DNA of 64,000 bases from Halorhabdus sp. CBA1104 (GCF_009690625.1 NZ_CP033878.1:1-64000); one strand, 5' to 3'; positions 25,674 to 34,174 are shown, counted from the first letter of the stretch. Numbers and translations: made by a program. The notes: generated from the letters alone by a model not told the origin.

Positions 25674-26786
25674 TCAGTCGTTCTTCACCGTAGCCCCGAC
25701 CGGAGACGACTCGGCATCAACGTGGTCGAAGATCGCTTTGCCGATGTACTCTGCCAGCCGTGGCGGAACGGCGTTCCCAATCAACCGCCCGACGTTCTTC
25801 ACGCCCACGTCGTCGAAATCGTCGTAGAACTCGTAGTCCGGTGGGAAAGTCTGCAAGAGTGCCCCCTCGAGAAGCGAGAGCGCACGATCCTGATCCGTAT
25901 CGTAGTGGCCGAAGCGACCACTCCCGTAGTTGTAGAATTGGGTCGTGATCGTCGGTGCCGGCTCGTCAGGTCGCATGCGACTGTACGGTGCCTTGTACGA
26001 CCGTCCGCTGTCGCGCGTGTGACAGTCGGCGAGTAGGTGGTCTAATCCTTTCTCTTCCCAGCGAGTCCAATCCCCGCCAGGGACCATGTTCCGGATCCGT
26101 TCGAGATTCAGGTCGGAGAGGCTCCGTGCCCGGTGGAGATCGTTCTCCGGATGAGTCTCTCCCGCTTCGACCGGTGGAAGGTGATCGATTGCCTCCTTGA
26201 CGGTGGGATACTCGGACTCGTCCGTGTAGGGTGGATCCGGGAGGCGAATTGGACCTTCACGGGACGCGAGGAGGACCCATCGTTTGCGCTTCTGTGGAAT
26301 CCCATACTCCGGAGCGTACACCTTCCGGTTCTTGGGATCGTTGAGGAAGTACCCCATCTCTTCGATCGACTCTTCGAACGCCTGATAAGTGTCGTCGTTA
26401 CGGACTTGCAGGACGTTCTCCGTGACGACGACGTCCGGTTCGACGTCCTCTACGATCCTCTTGAACTTGGTGAGTAATCCCCACTTCCCGTGGTCCGATG
26501 CACCGTCTTGTTCCGCGTGGTTCATCGTCGAGTACGGCTGGCACGGTGCACAGGCCGCCAATATCGTCAGGTCGGCGTCCCACGGGTACATTCGATGGAT
26601 GGGCTCGGGATTTTGCGCCAACGGCTCGACGTCCGTCAATCGGAAGGTAGAGTCCGTGTTCGTGTTGTAGGGATACGCACTGTGTTGGTCGATATCGAGA
26701 CCGCGTACGACGTCGATGCCGGCTTGCTCGAGGCCGTACGTCAGCCCACCGGCACCGCTGAACATATCGACCGCGTAGGCTTCCAT
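25674..26786 (-). CDS. DNA cytosine-C5 methyltransferase (370 aa)
   Basis: Start ATG at 26786, supported by a TATA element about 28 nt upstream. The motifs are in order: I DMFSGAGGLTYGL (7-19), IV CAPCQPYS with the PCQ nucleophile Cys (81-83), VI TENV (122-125), VIII PQKRKRWVLL, IX-like region with PAPTITTQFYN, and X GRLIGNAVPP near the end. The variable target-recognition region lies between VIII and IX. Length and completeness fit an active 5mC enzyme. It lies between the McrBC pair and the divergent second cassette. An ordinary McrBC would cut methylated DNA, so this pairing implies a special recognition rule. Confidence 0.85.
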   Translation of the reverse strand: MEAYAVDMFSGAGGLTYGLEQAGIDVVRGLDIDQHSAYPYNTNTDSTFRLTDVEPLAQNPEPIHRMYPWDADLTILAACAPCQPYSTMNHAEQDGASDHGKWGLLTKFKRIVEDVEPDVVVTENVLQVRNDDTYQAFEESIEEMGYFLNDPKNRKVYAPEYGIPQKRKRWVLLASREGPIRLPDPPYTDESEYPTVKEAIDHLPPVEAGETHPENDLHRARSLSDLNLERIRNMVPGGDWTRWEEKGLDHLLADCHTRDSGRSYKAPYSRMRPDEPAPTITTQFYNYGSGRFGHYDTDQDRALSLLEGALLQTFPPDYEFYDDFDDVGVKNVGRLIGNAVPPRLAEYIGKAIFDHVDAESSPVGATVKND

Positions 26787-26810
26787 GACAGCATCATCGG
26801 GAGTCTCTGT

Positions 26811-26876
26811 GTAAAACTTTTCCAGCGAGGCTCGTCGACAGACGTGACCCGGTGCGAGGTAATCGGCAATTCTAAG
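26811..26876. promoter_or_regulatory. Divergent promoters of the methyltransferase and cassette 2
   Basis: On the minus strand AAAGTTTTAC (26811-26820) lies 25-34 nt upstream of the methyltransferase ATG. On the plus strand TTCTAAG (26870-26876) lies 26-32 nt upstream of the leader-ORF ATG at 26902. Both predict leaderless transcripts, with the start points about 115 bp apart. Confidence 0.5.
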
Positions 26877-26901
26877 GGCCGCCCATCGTTCGTACGTTGG
26901 T

Positions 26902-27027
26902 ATGTGCGACAGGTTCCGTACTCTCCGGATAGAAGACGTCTCTTCCCCCTCTCCCGAGTCGTCTACACCTCTCAACGGCGGACGAACAGATCGCTCGCCG
27001 GCTGCCCGAGAAGAGACACGACCATGA
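26902..27027 (+). CDS. 41-aa leader ORF overlapping the second GHKL start
   Basis: ATG at 26902 to TGA at 27025-27027, overlapping the ATPase ATG at 27024. It begins MCDRFRTLRIEDVSSPSP and ends Arg/Pro-rich. As in cassette 1, it is placed for leaderless translation. The sequence is not obviously related to the first leader, so position rather than peptide may matter. Confidence 0.45.
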   Translation: MCDRFRTLRIEDVSSPSPESSTPLNGGRTDRSPAAREETRP

Positions 27028-28922
27028 TGGAGCGAGGAGTTCACGATGTCGACGATGCCGGGTGGTTCTTCTTCAGCGGTGGCCCCGGTGCCCCCAGATA
27101 CGGGGGCGATCCCACGAAGCACGCCGTCGATCACGATACCGAAACCTTCGTTCGGGAAGTCCTCCAGAACGCGAACGACCAGGCACTCGACGACGACCCG
27201 GTGAAGGTGACGTTCGACCTCCTCACGCTCTCTGGTGCCGACAAAGCGGCGTTCCTCGACGCCCTTCAGTGGAACGACGGTCTCGGGGACCACATCCAAG
27301 CTGTCGCGAGCTCCGACAACGGTCGCAGCTACGAGGATCTCTCGAAGCGTCTCGACGATCCCGAGTCGGAACTCCGACTGCTGGTCGTCGAAGACGAGAA
27401 CACGACCGGGTTGACGGGGCAGTGGGACGAAGACTCGAACTTCGCGGCACTCGTCAGAGACGAACTCTACAGCAGTAAACGCGACGACCGAGCTGGCGGC
27501 TCGTACGGTCTCGGTAAGTCCGTCTTGTGGACGTTCTCCGGTGCTTCTACCGTCGTGTTCAACTCGCGACTGGCAGAGGCAGAACACGAAACGGGTGCTA
27601 GACGACGGTTGATCGGCAGGACGAAGCTCCCGACCCACCGTCTCGACGACGAGAACTCGAGCTATCAGGGTGCAGGTTGGTTGTGTCGGCCGACGGAGGG
27701 AGATAACGGCACGCGCCCCGAAGCAATCTGGGACGATCGTGCAGCTCGTCTCGCGGAGCGCCTCCTACTCGACCGGCCGAATACGCCCGGAACGAGCATC
27801 ATGGTCGTCGACTATCGAGATCCGACTCGCGACGAGCGTCGCGAGTTGGAAGAGTTGGCCGACGAGTTCGTCGAAGCCGCGGTGAAGTACTTCTGGCCCG
27901 CGATCCACCGCGGCGACCTCGAAGTCGACGTCAAGATGAACGGTGAAGAACGGGTAGCGGACGTACGTGATGTTCCATCGATTCGGCCGTTCCTCGAGTG
28001 TTTCGAGTCACGGGACGCGGACGATACGACGTTAGATGCACCAGGAGACGTCGCAGGGTTGGATGTTCCACTGTCTGTTCCACCTCGGTGGGACGGTGAA
28101 GAGACACCAGACGGAGAGGTCCGACTGGCAGCTCGACGTGCCTCGCCCGCCGACGACGATACACTCCTCAACCGGGTCGCACTGTTCAGAGGTGCGGGAA
28201 TGGTCGTGAAGTACCTCGACCAATCGCGCGTGGCCTATGGAGACCGTAACTTCCACGCAATCTTGGCCTGTGGTGAAGCCAAGACTGATCACGGGTCGAC
28301 GCCTGGTGATCGAGAAGTCGAACGGTTCCTCCGGTACGCCGAGCCCCCCGAACACGATGACTGGCAATCGACAGAAAATCTGCGTGAACAGTACCAACGT
28401 GGATATCGGAAGGCTCTCGACGAGATGTTCGACACCGTCCGTGACGGACTCAGACACCTCGTCGCGAAGACGGGCGGACAAACGAGGAATCTCACTGAAC
28501 GAGTACGGGATCGATTCCCCATCCACGGAGGGAGAGCACGATCGCGGCCGGCCCCTTCGCCGTCGACAGTCTTCGATATGTCTAGCGACTCGGCGTTCGA
28601 CGGAGATCGCTGGCGCTTCTCCGGGCACGTCGAACCAGTCGAAGACGAGTTCGAAGGCTGGACGGCGGAAATCTCTCTCACCGGTGTCGGAGAAGACGGT
28701 GCCCGATACGACGACGTCCCGATCGCGAGTGTCCGTTCCGAACACCCAGACGTGACGACCGACTGTGAAGATGGGGTCGCCAGGATCGTCGCCGGGCCGG
28801 ACGCCGACGCCGTCAGGTTCGACGGTGAGTCCGAACGGTTCGTAGAAGGCGGTGTGCGGAGTGGCGAGATCGGTGAGACACAACTCGAAATTCGAGCAGA
28901 ACTCGAGACGGGAGGGAGCTGA
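27024..28922 (+). CDS. GHKL (Bergerat-fold) ATPase, cassette 2, intact (632 aa)
   Basis: ATG at 27024 (an adjacent ATG at 27027 is equally possible). ATP-site motifs: N-box EVLQNANDQ (45-53), VEDENTTGL (122-130) and GGSYGLGKSVLW (158-169). The next 300 residues correspond to the transducer part of GHKL enzymes. The C-terminal 150 residues are beta-rich, with GDRWRFSGHVEP. It is related end to end with the cassette 1 ATPase but clearly diverged, so it is not a recent copy. MutL/MORC-like ATPases have been linked by comparative genomics to C5-methylation restriction systems (Iyer, Abhiman and Aravind, 2008). Here it probably acts as a DNA clamp or signalling ATPase. Confidence 0.8.
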   Translation: MMERGVHDVDDAGWFFFSGGPGAPRYGGDPTKHAVDHDTETFVREVLQNANDQALDDDPVKVTFDLLTLSGADKAAFLDALQWNDGLGDHIQAVASSDNGRSYEDLSKRLDDPESELRLLVVEDENTTGLTGQWDEDSNFAALVRDELYSSKRDDRAGGSYGLGKSVLWTFSGASTVVFNSRLAEAEHETGARRRLIGRTKLPTHRLDDENSSYQGAGWLCRPTEGDNGTRPEAIWDDRAARLAERLLLDRPNTPGTSIMVVDYRDPTRDERRELEELADEFVEAAVKYFWPAIHRGDLEVDVKMNGEERVADVRDVPSIRPFLECFESRDADDTTLDAPGDVAGLDVPLSVPPRWDGEETPDGEVRLAARRASPADDDTLLNRVALFRGAGMVVKYLDQSRVAYGDRNFHAILACGEAKTDHGSTPGDREVERFLRYAEPPEHDDWQSTENLREQYQRGYRKALDEMFDTVRDGLRHLVAKTGGQTRNLTERVRDRFPIHGGRARSRPAPSPSTVFDMSSDSAFDGDRWRFSGHVEPVEDEFEGWTAEISLTGVGEDGARYDDVPIASVRSEHPDVTTDCEDGVARIVAGPDADAVRFDGESERFVEGGVRSGEIGETQLEIRAELETGGS

Positions 28923-28925
28923 CGA

Positions 28926-29957
28926 ATGCCACGAGAGACACAGCGCCACCGGAGTACGATCTACCCGTTCCGGTATCGAGACGAGGGCCTACAGTTCGAC
29001 GTCGAACACTACAGCATGAACGGTGGGGGTGTCGAAGCGTTGGATCTGCCAGCTGGCCAGAATACGATTGACGTCGATCCAGAGTCACCGTCGAAGACGA
29101 GTCTCGCCGACGAACCTTGGGAGAGGGTCACTGTCTTCGGGTCTGTCGAAGTCTCCGGAGACGTCCTTGATTATCTGTTCCCACCCGACGAACAGGATGC
29201 GCCGCCGGCGAAGCTCTACGTCGCGATCCGCTGCCACGACACGATCTACCGAGACAGTGAAATCATTGAAGACCCACTGACCGAACCCGGCGAGTACGAG
29301 GTGACGATTCGACTCGACTGGGACGACTTCCGGGGTCGTGTCGAACTCCGTCCGTACTTGGTCCGAACGACCGACCGGACTGGAGACGATCAATACGCGA
29401 GCACACGAAACACCAAAGTCGCGAGTGGGGACCGGTACGAAGTCGTCGTCGATCGATGGGTCGACGACAGTCCGCCGATGATAGACGGTGAAGAGGCGCG
29501 GTTCTCGAAGAGTGATCACCTCCCCGAAGGGGAGAAGTTGTACTACCTCGACTTCCGAGACGAGACACGTCCGAAACTGTGGATCAACGCCGACCACCCA
29601 CGTATCGCCGACGTGTTACGGAGCGAGGGATCGGTCGGCGCGGAACCCCGATTGCGTGACGTCGTGCTGGATCAGATTAGTTACGGCGTCTGGTCGCAGT
29701 TGATCCTCAGAGCGGCCGGTGCGATCACCCGGAGTGGCGATGTCGAGTACGAGTGGCAAGAGACAGTCCTGGAAGCCTTCGCACTCGACTTGTACGACGT
29801 GGACGACATCGAAGACGCGAAGCAACTGCTCCGTGAAGACGTTCGGGACCCCGAAGAGTTGGGCCACCTCGCCTCACAGATCGACACGGAACTACAGGAG
29901 TTCATTGAGCCGCGATCACAACTCATCAACCTCATGGAGGAGGGACTACGGATCTGA
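28926..29957 (+). CDS. Cassette 2 second protein, unrecognised (343 aa)
   Basis: The gene starts three bases after the ATPase stop. It is homologous to 20409-21386: FPPDEQDAPPAKLYVAIRCH, VELRPYLVRT, LYYLDFRDET and LWINADHP are the matching landmarks. The N-terminal half is beta-rich and the C-terminal 120 residues helical and acidic. Strict conservation of order in both cassettes argues for a complex with the ATPase. No enzymatic signature is seen. Confidence 0.65.
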   Translation: MPRETQRHRSTIYPFRYRDEGLQFDVEHYSMNGGGVEALDLPAGQNTIDVDPESPSKTSLADEPWERVTVFGSVEVSGDVLDYLFPPDEQDAPPAKLYVAIRCHDTIYRDSEIIEDPLTEPGEYEVTIRLDWDDFRGRVELRPYLVRTTDRTGDDQYASTRNTKVASGDRYEVVVDRWVDDSPPMIDGEEARFSKSDHLPEGEKLYYLDFRDETRPKLWINADHPRIADVLRSEGSVGAEPRLRDVVLDQISYGVWSQLILRAAGAITRSGDVEYEWQETVLEAFALDLYDVDDIEDAKQLLREDVRDPEELGHLASQIDTELQEFIEPRSQLINLMEEGLRI

Positions 29958-29958
29958 G

Positions 29959-30651
29959 ATGACCCGAGAAGACACACTCAAAAGGCTGGACGAGGCGGGA
30001 CGGCGGCTCGTCGGCGAATCGTTCCTCAGGGGTGACGTCGAGTTAGATCCAGACGAAGTGGCCGAGTTCGTTTCACCCCTCCCGAACGAACCGACGGGAG
30101 ACTTAGAGCGCCTTGATCGAGCAGTCGCCGACGTCGTCTCGTCGCACGAGCGGTACGAAACGGACATGGACGGCGAACTCGCCGAAGAGGTACACCGGTC
30201 CCTGGACGTGACTCGACGTGTGGCTGGCGATCCCGGACTCTGGCACTGGCTTGCCGTCGTGAAGTACCCCGAGTTCGTGCGTCACCGGTGGAAGTTCACG
30301 TCCGAGGCGGCGATGCGCGAGAAGTTCCTCGGTGCCGGTTCGGACCTCTACTCGAACGCGTTACACCGCCTCTGGTGGATCGCCGAACTGACGCACGACG
30401 GAGACGACTACTCGCTTACGCGAACCGTCTTCGACAACCAGACGATGGTGAACAAGGTGTTCGATCGCTGGTTCGCCCGGTACCAACCCGCCGTCGTCGC
30501 GATCTGTGACGAACTCTCCGACGAGCCATCGTGGGTTATCGACGAGACGACCCGCCGGTTCAACCACGCACTCACCAACATTCAACTCGAAGGAGTCTCT
30601 GAAGTAGAGGCCCGAGAGTTAGTCCGTCAGATCGTCGACGACGTCCGATAA
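29959..30651 (+). CDS. Cassette 2 DUF6339-like protein (230 aa)
   Basis: ATG at 29959 directly follows the stop at 29955-29957. It shares with the cassette 1 protein the core WLAVVKYPEFVRHRWKF, MREKFLGAG and SNALHRLWWIAELTH, then a helical tail with RFNHALTNIQLEGVSE matching YRINHGFSAVSLEAMS. The N-terminal 80 residues differ between the copies and may give specificity. The gene ends the cassette and converges with the glycosylase gene after 17 bp. Confidence 0.65.
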   Translation: MTREDTLKRLDEAGRRLVGESFLRGDVELDPDEVAEFVSPLPNEPTGDLERLDRAVADVVSSHERYETDMDGELAEEVHRSLDVTRRVAGDPGLWHWLAVVKYPEFVRHRWKFTSEAAMREKFLGAGSDLYSNALHRLWWIAELTHDGDDYSLTRTVFDNQTMVNKVFDRWFARYQPAVVAICDELSDEPSWVIDETTRRFNHALTNIQLEGVSEVEARELVRQIVDDVR

Positions 30652-30668
30652 CACCACACGGCAGCGAA

Positions 30669-31301
30669 TCATTCACTGTCTGTAGATCGGTAGTAGTCAC
30701 AGTACTCGGCGGCGAAGCAATCTGTGCATCCCGGATCCCGCTTCTGGCAGCGTATCGCACCGAAATCGAGGAGAGCCAAGTTGTAGCGGCGTGCCTCCGA
30801 ACCGTTCGTCGAGAGTAACTCGTCTGCGAACGCCCGGCGTTCCGTCTGGCCGTCCGGAAACGCACTTCCGAAGATCCGGTCGTAGACGCGGACGACGTTG
30901 CGGTCGACGATCGGGTGTGGGCGCTCACACGCGAAACAGAGTGTCGCGTCCGCGACGTACGGGCCGACACGCGGGAGCGACGTCAGCTCGTCTCGTTCCT
31001 CTGGTAATGACTCGTACCGCTCGGCAATCTCGACCAGCGCCTCCGTGCGCATCCGCTGGAACCCGAGCGGTTCGATCGTCGACTCGATCCGTTCGGGATC
31101 GGCGTCGTCCAAGCTATCCAGTGTCGGAAACCGATCCAAGAACGTCGGATAGACATCGGCGACGTTGTCGGCGGGCGTCTGTGTGAGGAAGAACTCGGCG
31201 ACGAACACCTCGTACAGCGAGCGATCTTCGTCGCGCCACGGATACTCGCGACTGTTGTCGTCGAACCACGAGAGTAAGTTCTGGCGAAACCGATCCGCCA
31301 T
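30669..31301 (-). CDS. Mig-type HhH-GPD DNA glycosylase with 4Fe-4S cluster (210 aa)
   Basis: Start ATG at 31301. It has the YPWR element (20-23), helix-hairpin-helix LPRVGPYVAD (109-118), catalytic Asp in PIVDRNVVRV (133) and the cluster ligands Cys185-x6-Cys192-x2-Cys195-x5-Cys201. At the position of the EndoIII catalytic Lys there is Tyr (115), where MutY has Ser. Tyr is the hallmark of the archaeal thymine-DNA glycosylase Mig, encoded beside a cytosine methyltransferase on a Methanothermobacter plasmid. It probably removes T from G:T mismatches left by 5mC deamination, the job Vsr does in bacteria. MutY-like adenine removal is the alternative. Confidence 0.75.
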   Translation of the reverse strand: MADRFRQNLLSWFDDNSREYPWRDEDRSLYEVFVAEFFLTQTPADNVADVYPTFLDRFPTLDSLDDADPERIESTIEPLGFQRMRTEALVEIAERYESLPEERDELTSLPRVGPYVADATLCFACERPHPIVDRNVVRVYDRIFGSAFPDGQTERRAFADELLSTNGSEARRYNLALLDFGAIRCQKRDPGCTDCFAAEYCDYYRSTDSE

Positions 31302-31594
31302 CTCGATCGGAGGGTTCGTCACACAGGAACCTGGCCTGGAATACACATCAAACTCCCGCCGAGACGATAGTCGCCTGTTGTGTTCAAGGTGACTGGACTT
31401 CTCGATTGATGGATGCCGTACAGTGATTCGTAGGACAGAGGAGAGAGGCGACGAGAATTTATCTCCCCGGGAAGTCAGTCTAACCCAGATGAGAAACTCG
31501 CCCCTCGTTCGTGCCGTGACGAATTCTCCTGCCACGAGGAGGACGGCTGGACAGTTCCGAGGGAGACGCTCTACTCGTTCTGAGGTGATCGTGC

Positions 31595-32401
31595 ATGTCG
31601 AGTGAACTCGAGGGAAGCGAGGACGTCCCGAAGATTCTGCACGTGTTCGCTGACTACGGTACCGAAAGCGAGATTCTCTCCTGGTACGGTGACGTCGTCA
31701 GGATCGGTATCGATGCGAGAGATCTCAACGATAGCGAGCCGATCACCGCCGACGCACACGTCCTCAAAGAAGACGATAACGAAGATGAGGATGAGGATGA
31801 GGACAGGGGCCTCCCGATCAAAGACGACGTCATATTCGATCTAGGTGTGTTCCATCCCGTCTGTTCGAAGTGGGCTGCGACAACGAGTATATCGGGAGAT
31901 CCTGACGATCACGTGAATATGATCCCGTCGGCCCGCTATCTCGCCGACAAATACACCGATCACTACGTGATCGAGAATGTCCCCAAAGCACCACTGCGGG
32001 ATCCGGTCGTCCTCAATGGAAAGATGTTCGGTCTTCCAATCGAGTACGAGCGAGCCTTCGAGACGAACTTTCACGTCCCGCAGCCACCACAGTACAAGCG
32101 TTTCTGGGGTCGCGGGGAAGACGAGAGTGAGACCGCTGAGACGTCGTCGTTCTTCTTCACCGAGCGCTCTCGGAAATGGTGGGCCTCCGTCAAGGGATAC
32201 CTGCCCGGCGACTATCCGAAACAGCACTTGGCCAAGAACACGATCCCGGCACCGTACTTTCACCACATTCTCCGCGCCTGGTTGCGTTTGTACGAAGACG
32301 AGAACGGTATCGACTACTCGGACTACGACGAGCGGATGGAAGTGCGACGTCGAGTGGAGGCAAACCGGACTTTGGGGGAGTACGGCTCAGAATCGGTATA
32401 G
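31595..32401 (+). CDS. Divergent C5-methyltransferase-like protein (268 aa)
   Basis: A phage-type C5 methyltransferase relative: the segment ENVPKAPLRDP (127-137) followed by MFGLPIEYERAFETNF matches the ENV motif region and following strand of viral enzymes. The expected PPC is HPVC (87-90), keeping a Cys in place of the nucleophile, and motif I is degenerate (HVFADYGTES). An acidic Asp/Glu repeat (61-70) is inserted before motif IV. The protein is shorter than usual and lacks a clear target-recognition domain and motif X. It may be inactive, specialised for another modification, or an accessory subunit. The 31302-31594 gap holds no other gene. Confidence 0.6.
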   Translation: MSSELEGSEDVPKILHVFADYGTESEILSWYGDVVRIGIDARDLNDSEPITADAHVLKEDDNEDEDEDEDRGLPIKDDVIFDLGVFHPVCSKWAATTSISGDPDDHVNMIPSARYLADKYTDHYVIENVPKAPLRDPVVLNGKMFGLPIEYERAFETNFHVPQPPQYKRFWGRGEDESETAETSSFFFTERSRKWWASVKGYLPGDYPKQHLAKNTIPAPYFHHILRAWLRLYEDENGIDYSDYDERMEVRRRVEANRTLGEYGSESV

Positions 32402-32832
32402 TCCTTCATCCTAGCTGAGGTGAAATAGAATATCAGTTCCTCAGGACTTCCGTTGATCACATCTTTGTCTGTCCGGTATCGCGGGTGAGTATAACCCTTC
32501 TGGCGTCGCATTATTCTCCACCGAAAGCTTATGGTATATAATTTTACATTCATTCTAGTCTTTTCGTCAACCTCTGGCGCTCACATCCCGCGATCGCGAG
32601 TACAGACAGTACTGCCGGTGCATTCTTTCGCGCCTTGAGTATACGTTTGAGCGTCGTACGGGCGCTGTAGGATCAAGCACGTCTACGCCCACACACCACG
32701 GGTAAGGCCTCATTCGCAAGCATCGACGGTGTAAGGTATTGGAAGCCCGGCCTCCATGGTGGACCGAATCTTCGCTACATGCCGAGCTGATATAGCGTGA
32801 ATCTGTAAGTTGGAGTCTTCTGAATATAGAGG

Positions 32833-33243
32833 ATGAATCAGATCGATGGGTCGTATTATTTCACTACGTCCATATTGAATCACTCTGTTAGGCCCTTGAG
32901 AACTGATCAGAACATCAAAGAGAGTGAAAATCAAACAAATATTCCACACTCGCCCGTGTCCGCCTCACCCAAGGGAAGTAGAGGGGTTCAAATCCCCGAA
33001 GGGGATGGGCTCAACGCCCAGCAGGCAGAGAAGGCACTACTGAACTTGTGCAATGTGGCGATCACGGGGAGTGTTGAGGAGGTATCCGTATACATCACGA
33101 AACAAGTAATGAACAAAATTGCGTCGAAACTGGAACAGAAGTACAGCATCAAATCAACAGCGGCCGAGTGGGGAGAAAAGGTCGTTAGTCGGGCGAAAGC
33201 TCGAATTCCCCACACCCCCTTTCTCTGCCGGCAACCCGATTAG
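32833..33243 (+). CDS. Weak ORF in an AT-rich gap (136 aa)
   Basis: The region 32402-33285 has no strong gene. This ORF has a plausible helical middle (LNAQQAEKALLNLCNVAITG followed by EEVSVYITKQVMNKIASKLE) but an atypical N-terminus, so the real start may be near 33009. No family is recognised. It may be a remnant. Confidence 0.25.
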   Translation: MNQIDGSYYFTTSILNHSVRPLRTDQNIKESENQTNIPHSPVSASPKGSRGVQIPEGDGLNAQQAEKALLNLCNVAITGSVEEVSVYITKQVMNKIASKLEQKYSIKSTAAEWGEKVVSRAKARIPHTPFLCRQPD

Positions 33244-33285
33244 TGAGACGTCTGTAGTCTCTGAAAAGAAATCGCATTTCTTATC

Positions 33286-33465
33286 TCACACGCCCGCGAC
33301 CACGTGGTACCCGGCCCCGCGTGGCCGTGCTTCCCGTAGCCGCAGACGCGCGAGTACAAGCGCGTATAATACGTCGGGCGGGCACGAGCGCGTCGTGAGT
33401 GTACATTCGAGCGTCCAGGCATCGTGTGGGCCAATTGCGGGAGCGAGCACGCCAGGGTCCGCACT
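33286..33465 (-). pseudogene. 5'-truncated copy A of the small gene at 37278-37526
   Basis: Read on the minus strand, the last ~58 codons are intact and nearly the same as the functional copy (GPHDAWTLECTL, CPPDVLYALVLARLRLREAR, then GYHVVAGV and a stop at 33286). Upstream the match ends and no start remains. It lies immediately left of the 33532 membrane-protein gene. Confidence 0.65.
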
Positions 33466-33531
33466 GCGCAGATTTACACAAGGTCGTTCCTGTCGGTGGG
33501 TTTAACGGAGAGGCGTGAGACACGCCGATCC

Positions 33532-33810
33532 ATGGTCAATACCGACAAATGGGAGAATTATCTCGGAATGCTCGCCGGAATGTTTCTAATGGGGATCGGT
33601 GCATATCTGTTCCTGGACGGAGACACGACCATGCGAATGGTTGAAGCCGGTGGGATCATCAGCCAAGCCGTTGCTGAGTCGCAATACGAGCAGGCTGCAG
33701 ACTTCTACCTGTACGGCGGGATCATGGTAATTGGCGGCTTCGGAGCTGTAGTTGCGAGTGGATTCAACTACTTGGCAGAAGTACTTCGAGAAATTAGTGG
33801 TGGGAATTAG
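33532..33810 (+). CDS. 92-aa two-span membrane protein, paralogue of 17446-17724
   Basis: ATG at 33532. A first helix (YLGMLAGMFLMGIGAYLF), a loop with TTMRMVEAGGIISQAVAES, and a second helix (LYGGIMVIGGFGAVVASGF). It has the same length and loop motif as the protein at 17446. It is bounded on both sides by remnants of a single small gene (33286 and 33807), the second of which overlaps its stop codon. Function unknown. Confidence 0.55.
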   Translation: MVNTDKWENYLGMLAGMFLMGIGAYLFLDGDTTMRMVEAGGIISQAVAESQYEQAADFYLYGGIMVIGGFGAVVASGFNYLAEVLREISGGN

Positions 33811-34020
33811 ACGCCCGCGACCACGTGATAGCCTGTGCCACGCGGCCCCCCTCGCGCTGGTACAGGCGGGCGGTGGCGATCGCGCGTAGTACTCCGGGCT
33901 GCACCGTCCACATTGTGAGTGTGGCTTTGAGGGCCCATGTGTCGAGTGGGCCCGCGCCGAGCGCGAGCCCGTCCACGCCTGCACAGCGCGGGCGTCGGCA
34001 GGCTTTTTGCGCTCGGCGCT
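33807..34020 (-). pseudogene. Degenerate copy B of the small gene at 37278-37526
   Basis: The minus strand shows RCAGVDGLALGAGPLDTW, then LRAIATARLYQREGG, a frame change at a run of six C (plus strand, about 33846-33851), and the intact ending PRGTGYHVVAGV. It is about 70 percent similar to the other copies by eye. The N-terminus is replaced. Confidence 0.6.
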
Positions 34021-34069
34021 GGTTGCCCGGCGTAGAGGATCGGCGGACCACTCCGGCGAGGACGAGAAG

Positions 34070-34162
34070 ACGGATTTGACCCGCAAGCGACTGATCGAGT
34101 ACTACAAGGAGCACGAGCTGACGGTTGGCGAGATCGCGGCCGCAACCGGATATAAAGAAGAT
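34070..34162 (+). pseudogene. Truncated helix-turn-helix gene fragment
   Basis: The frame reads DLTRKRLIEYYKEHELTVGE then IAAATGYKED, the start of a helix-turn-helix protein, and then runs into sequence antisense to the HEAT-repeat gene. The break near 34162 coincides with a sudden drop in GC, marking the left junction of the AT-rich module. Confidence 0.5.
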
Positions 34163-34174
34163 CCATCCTGTAAT

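Noticed and set aside
22134-26786. DISARM or BREX system
   Set aside because: No DrmA/B helicase or PLD nuclease, and no PglX, PglZ or BrxC-like proteins are present; the genes fit McrBC plus C5 methylation.
18413-30651. The two GHKL cassettes as a recent tandem duplication
   Set aside because: By eye the proteins share motifs but only about a third of residues, and the N-termini and leaders differ, so they diverged long ago or were acquired separately.
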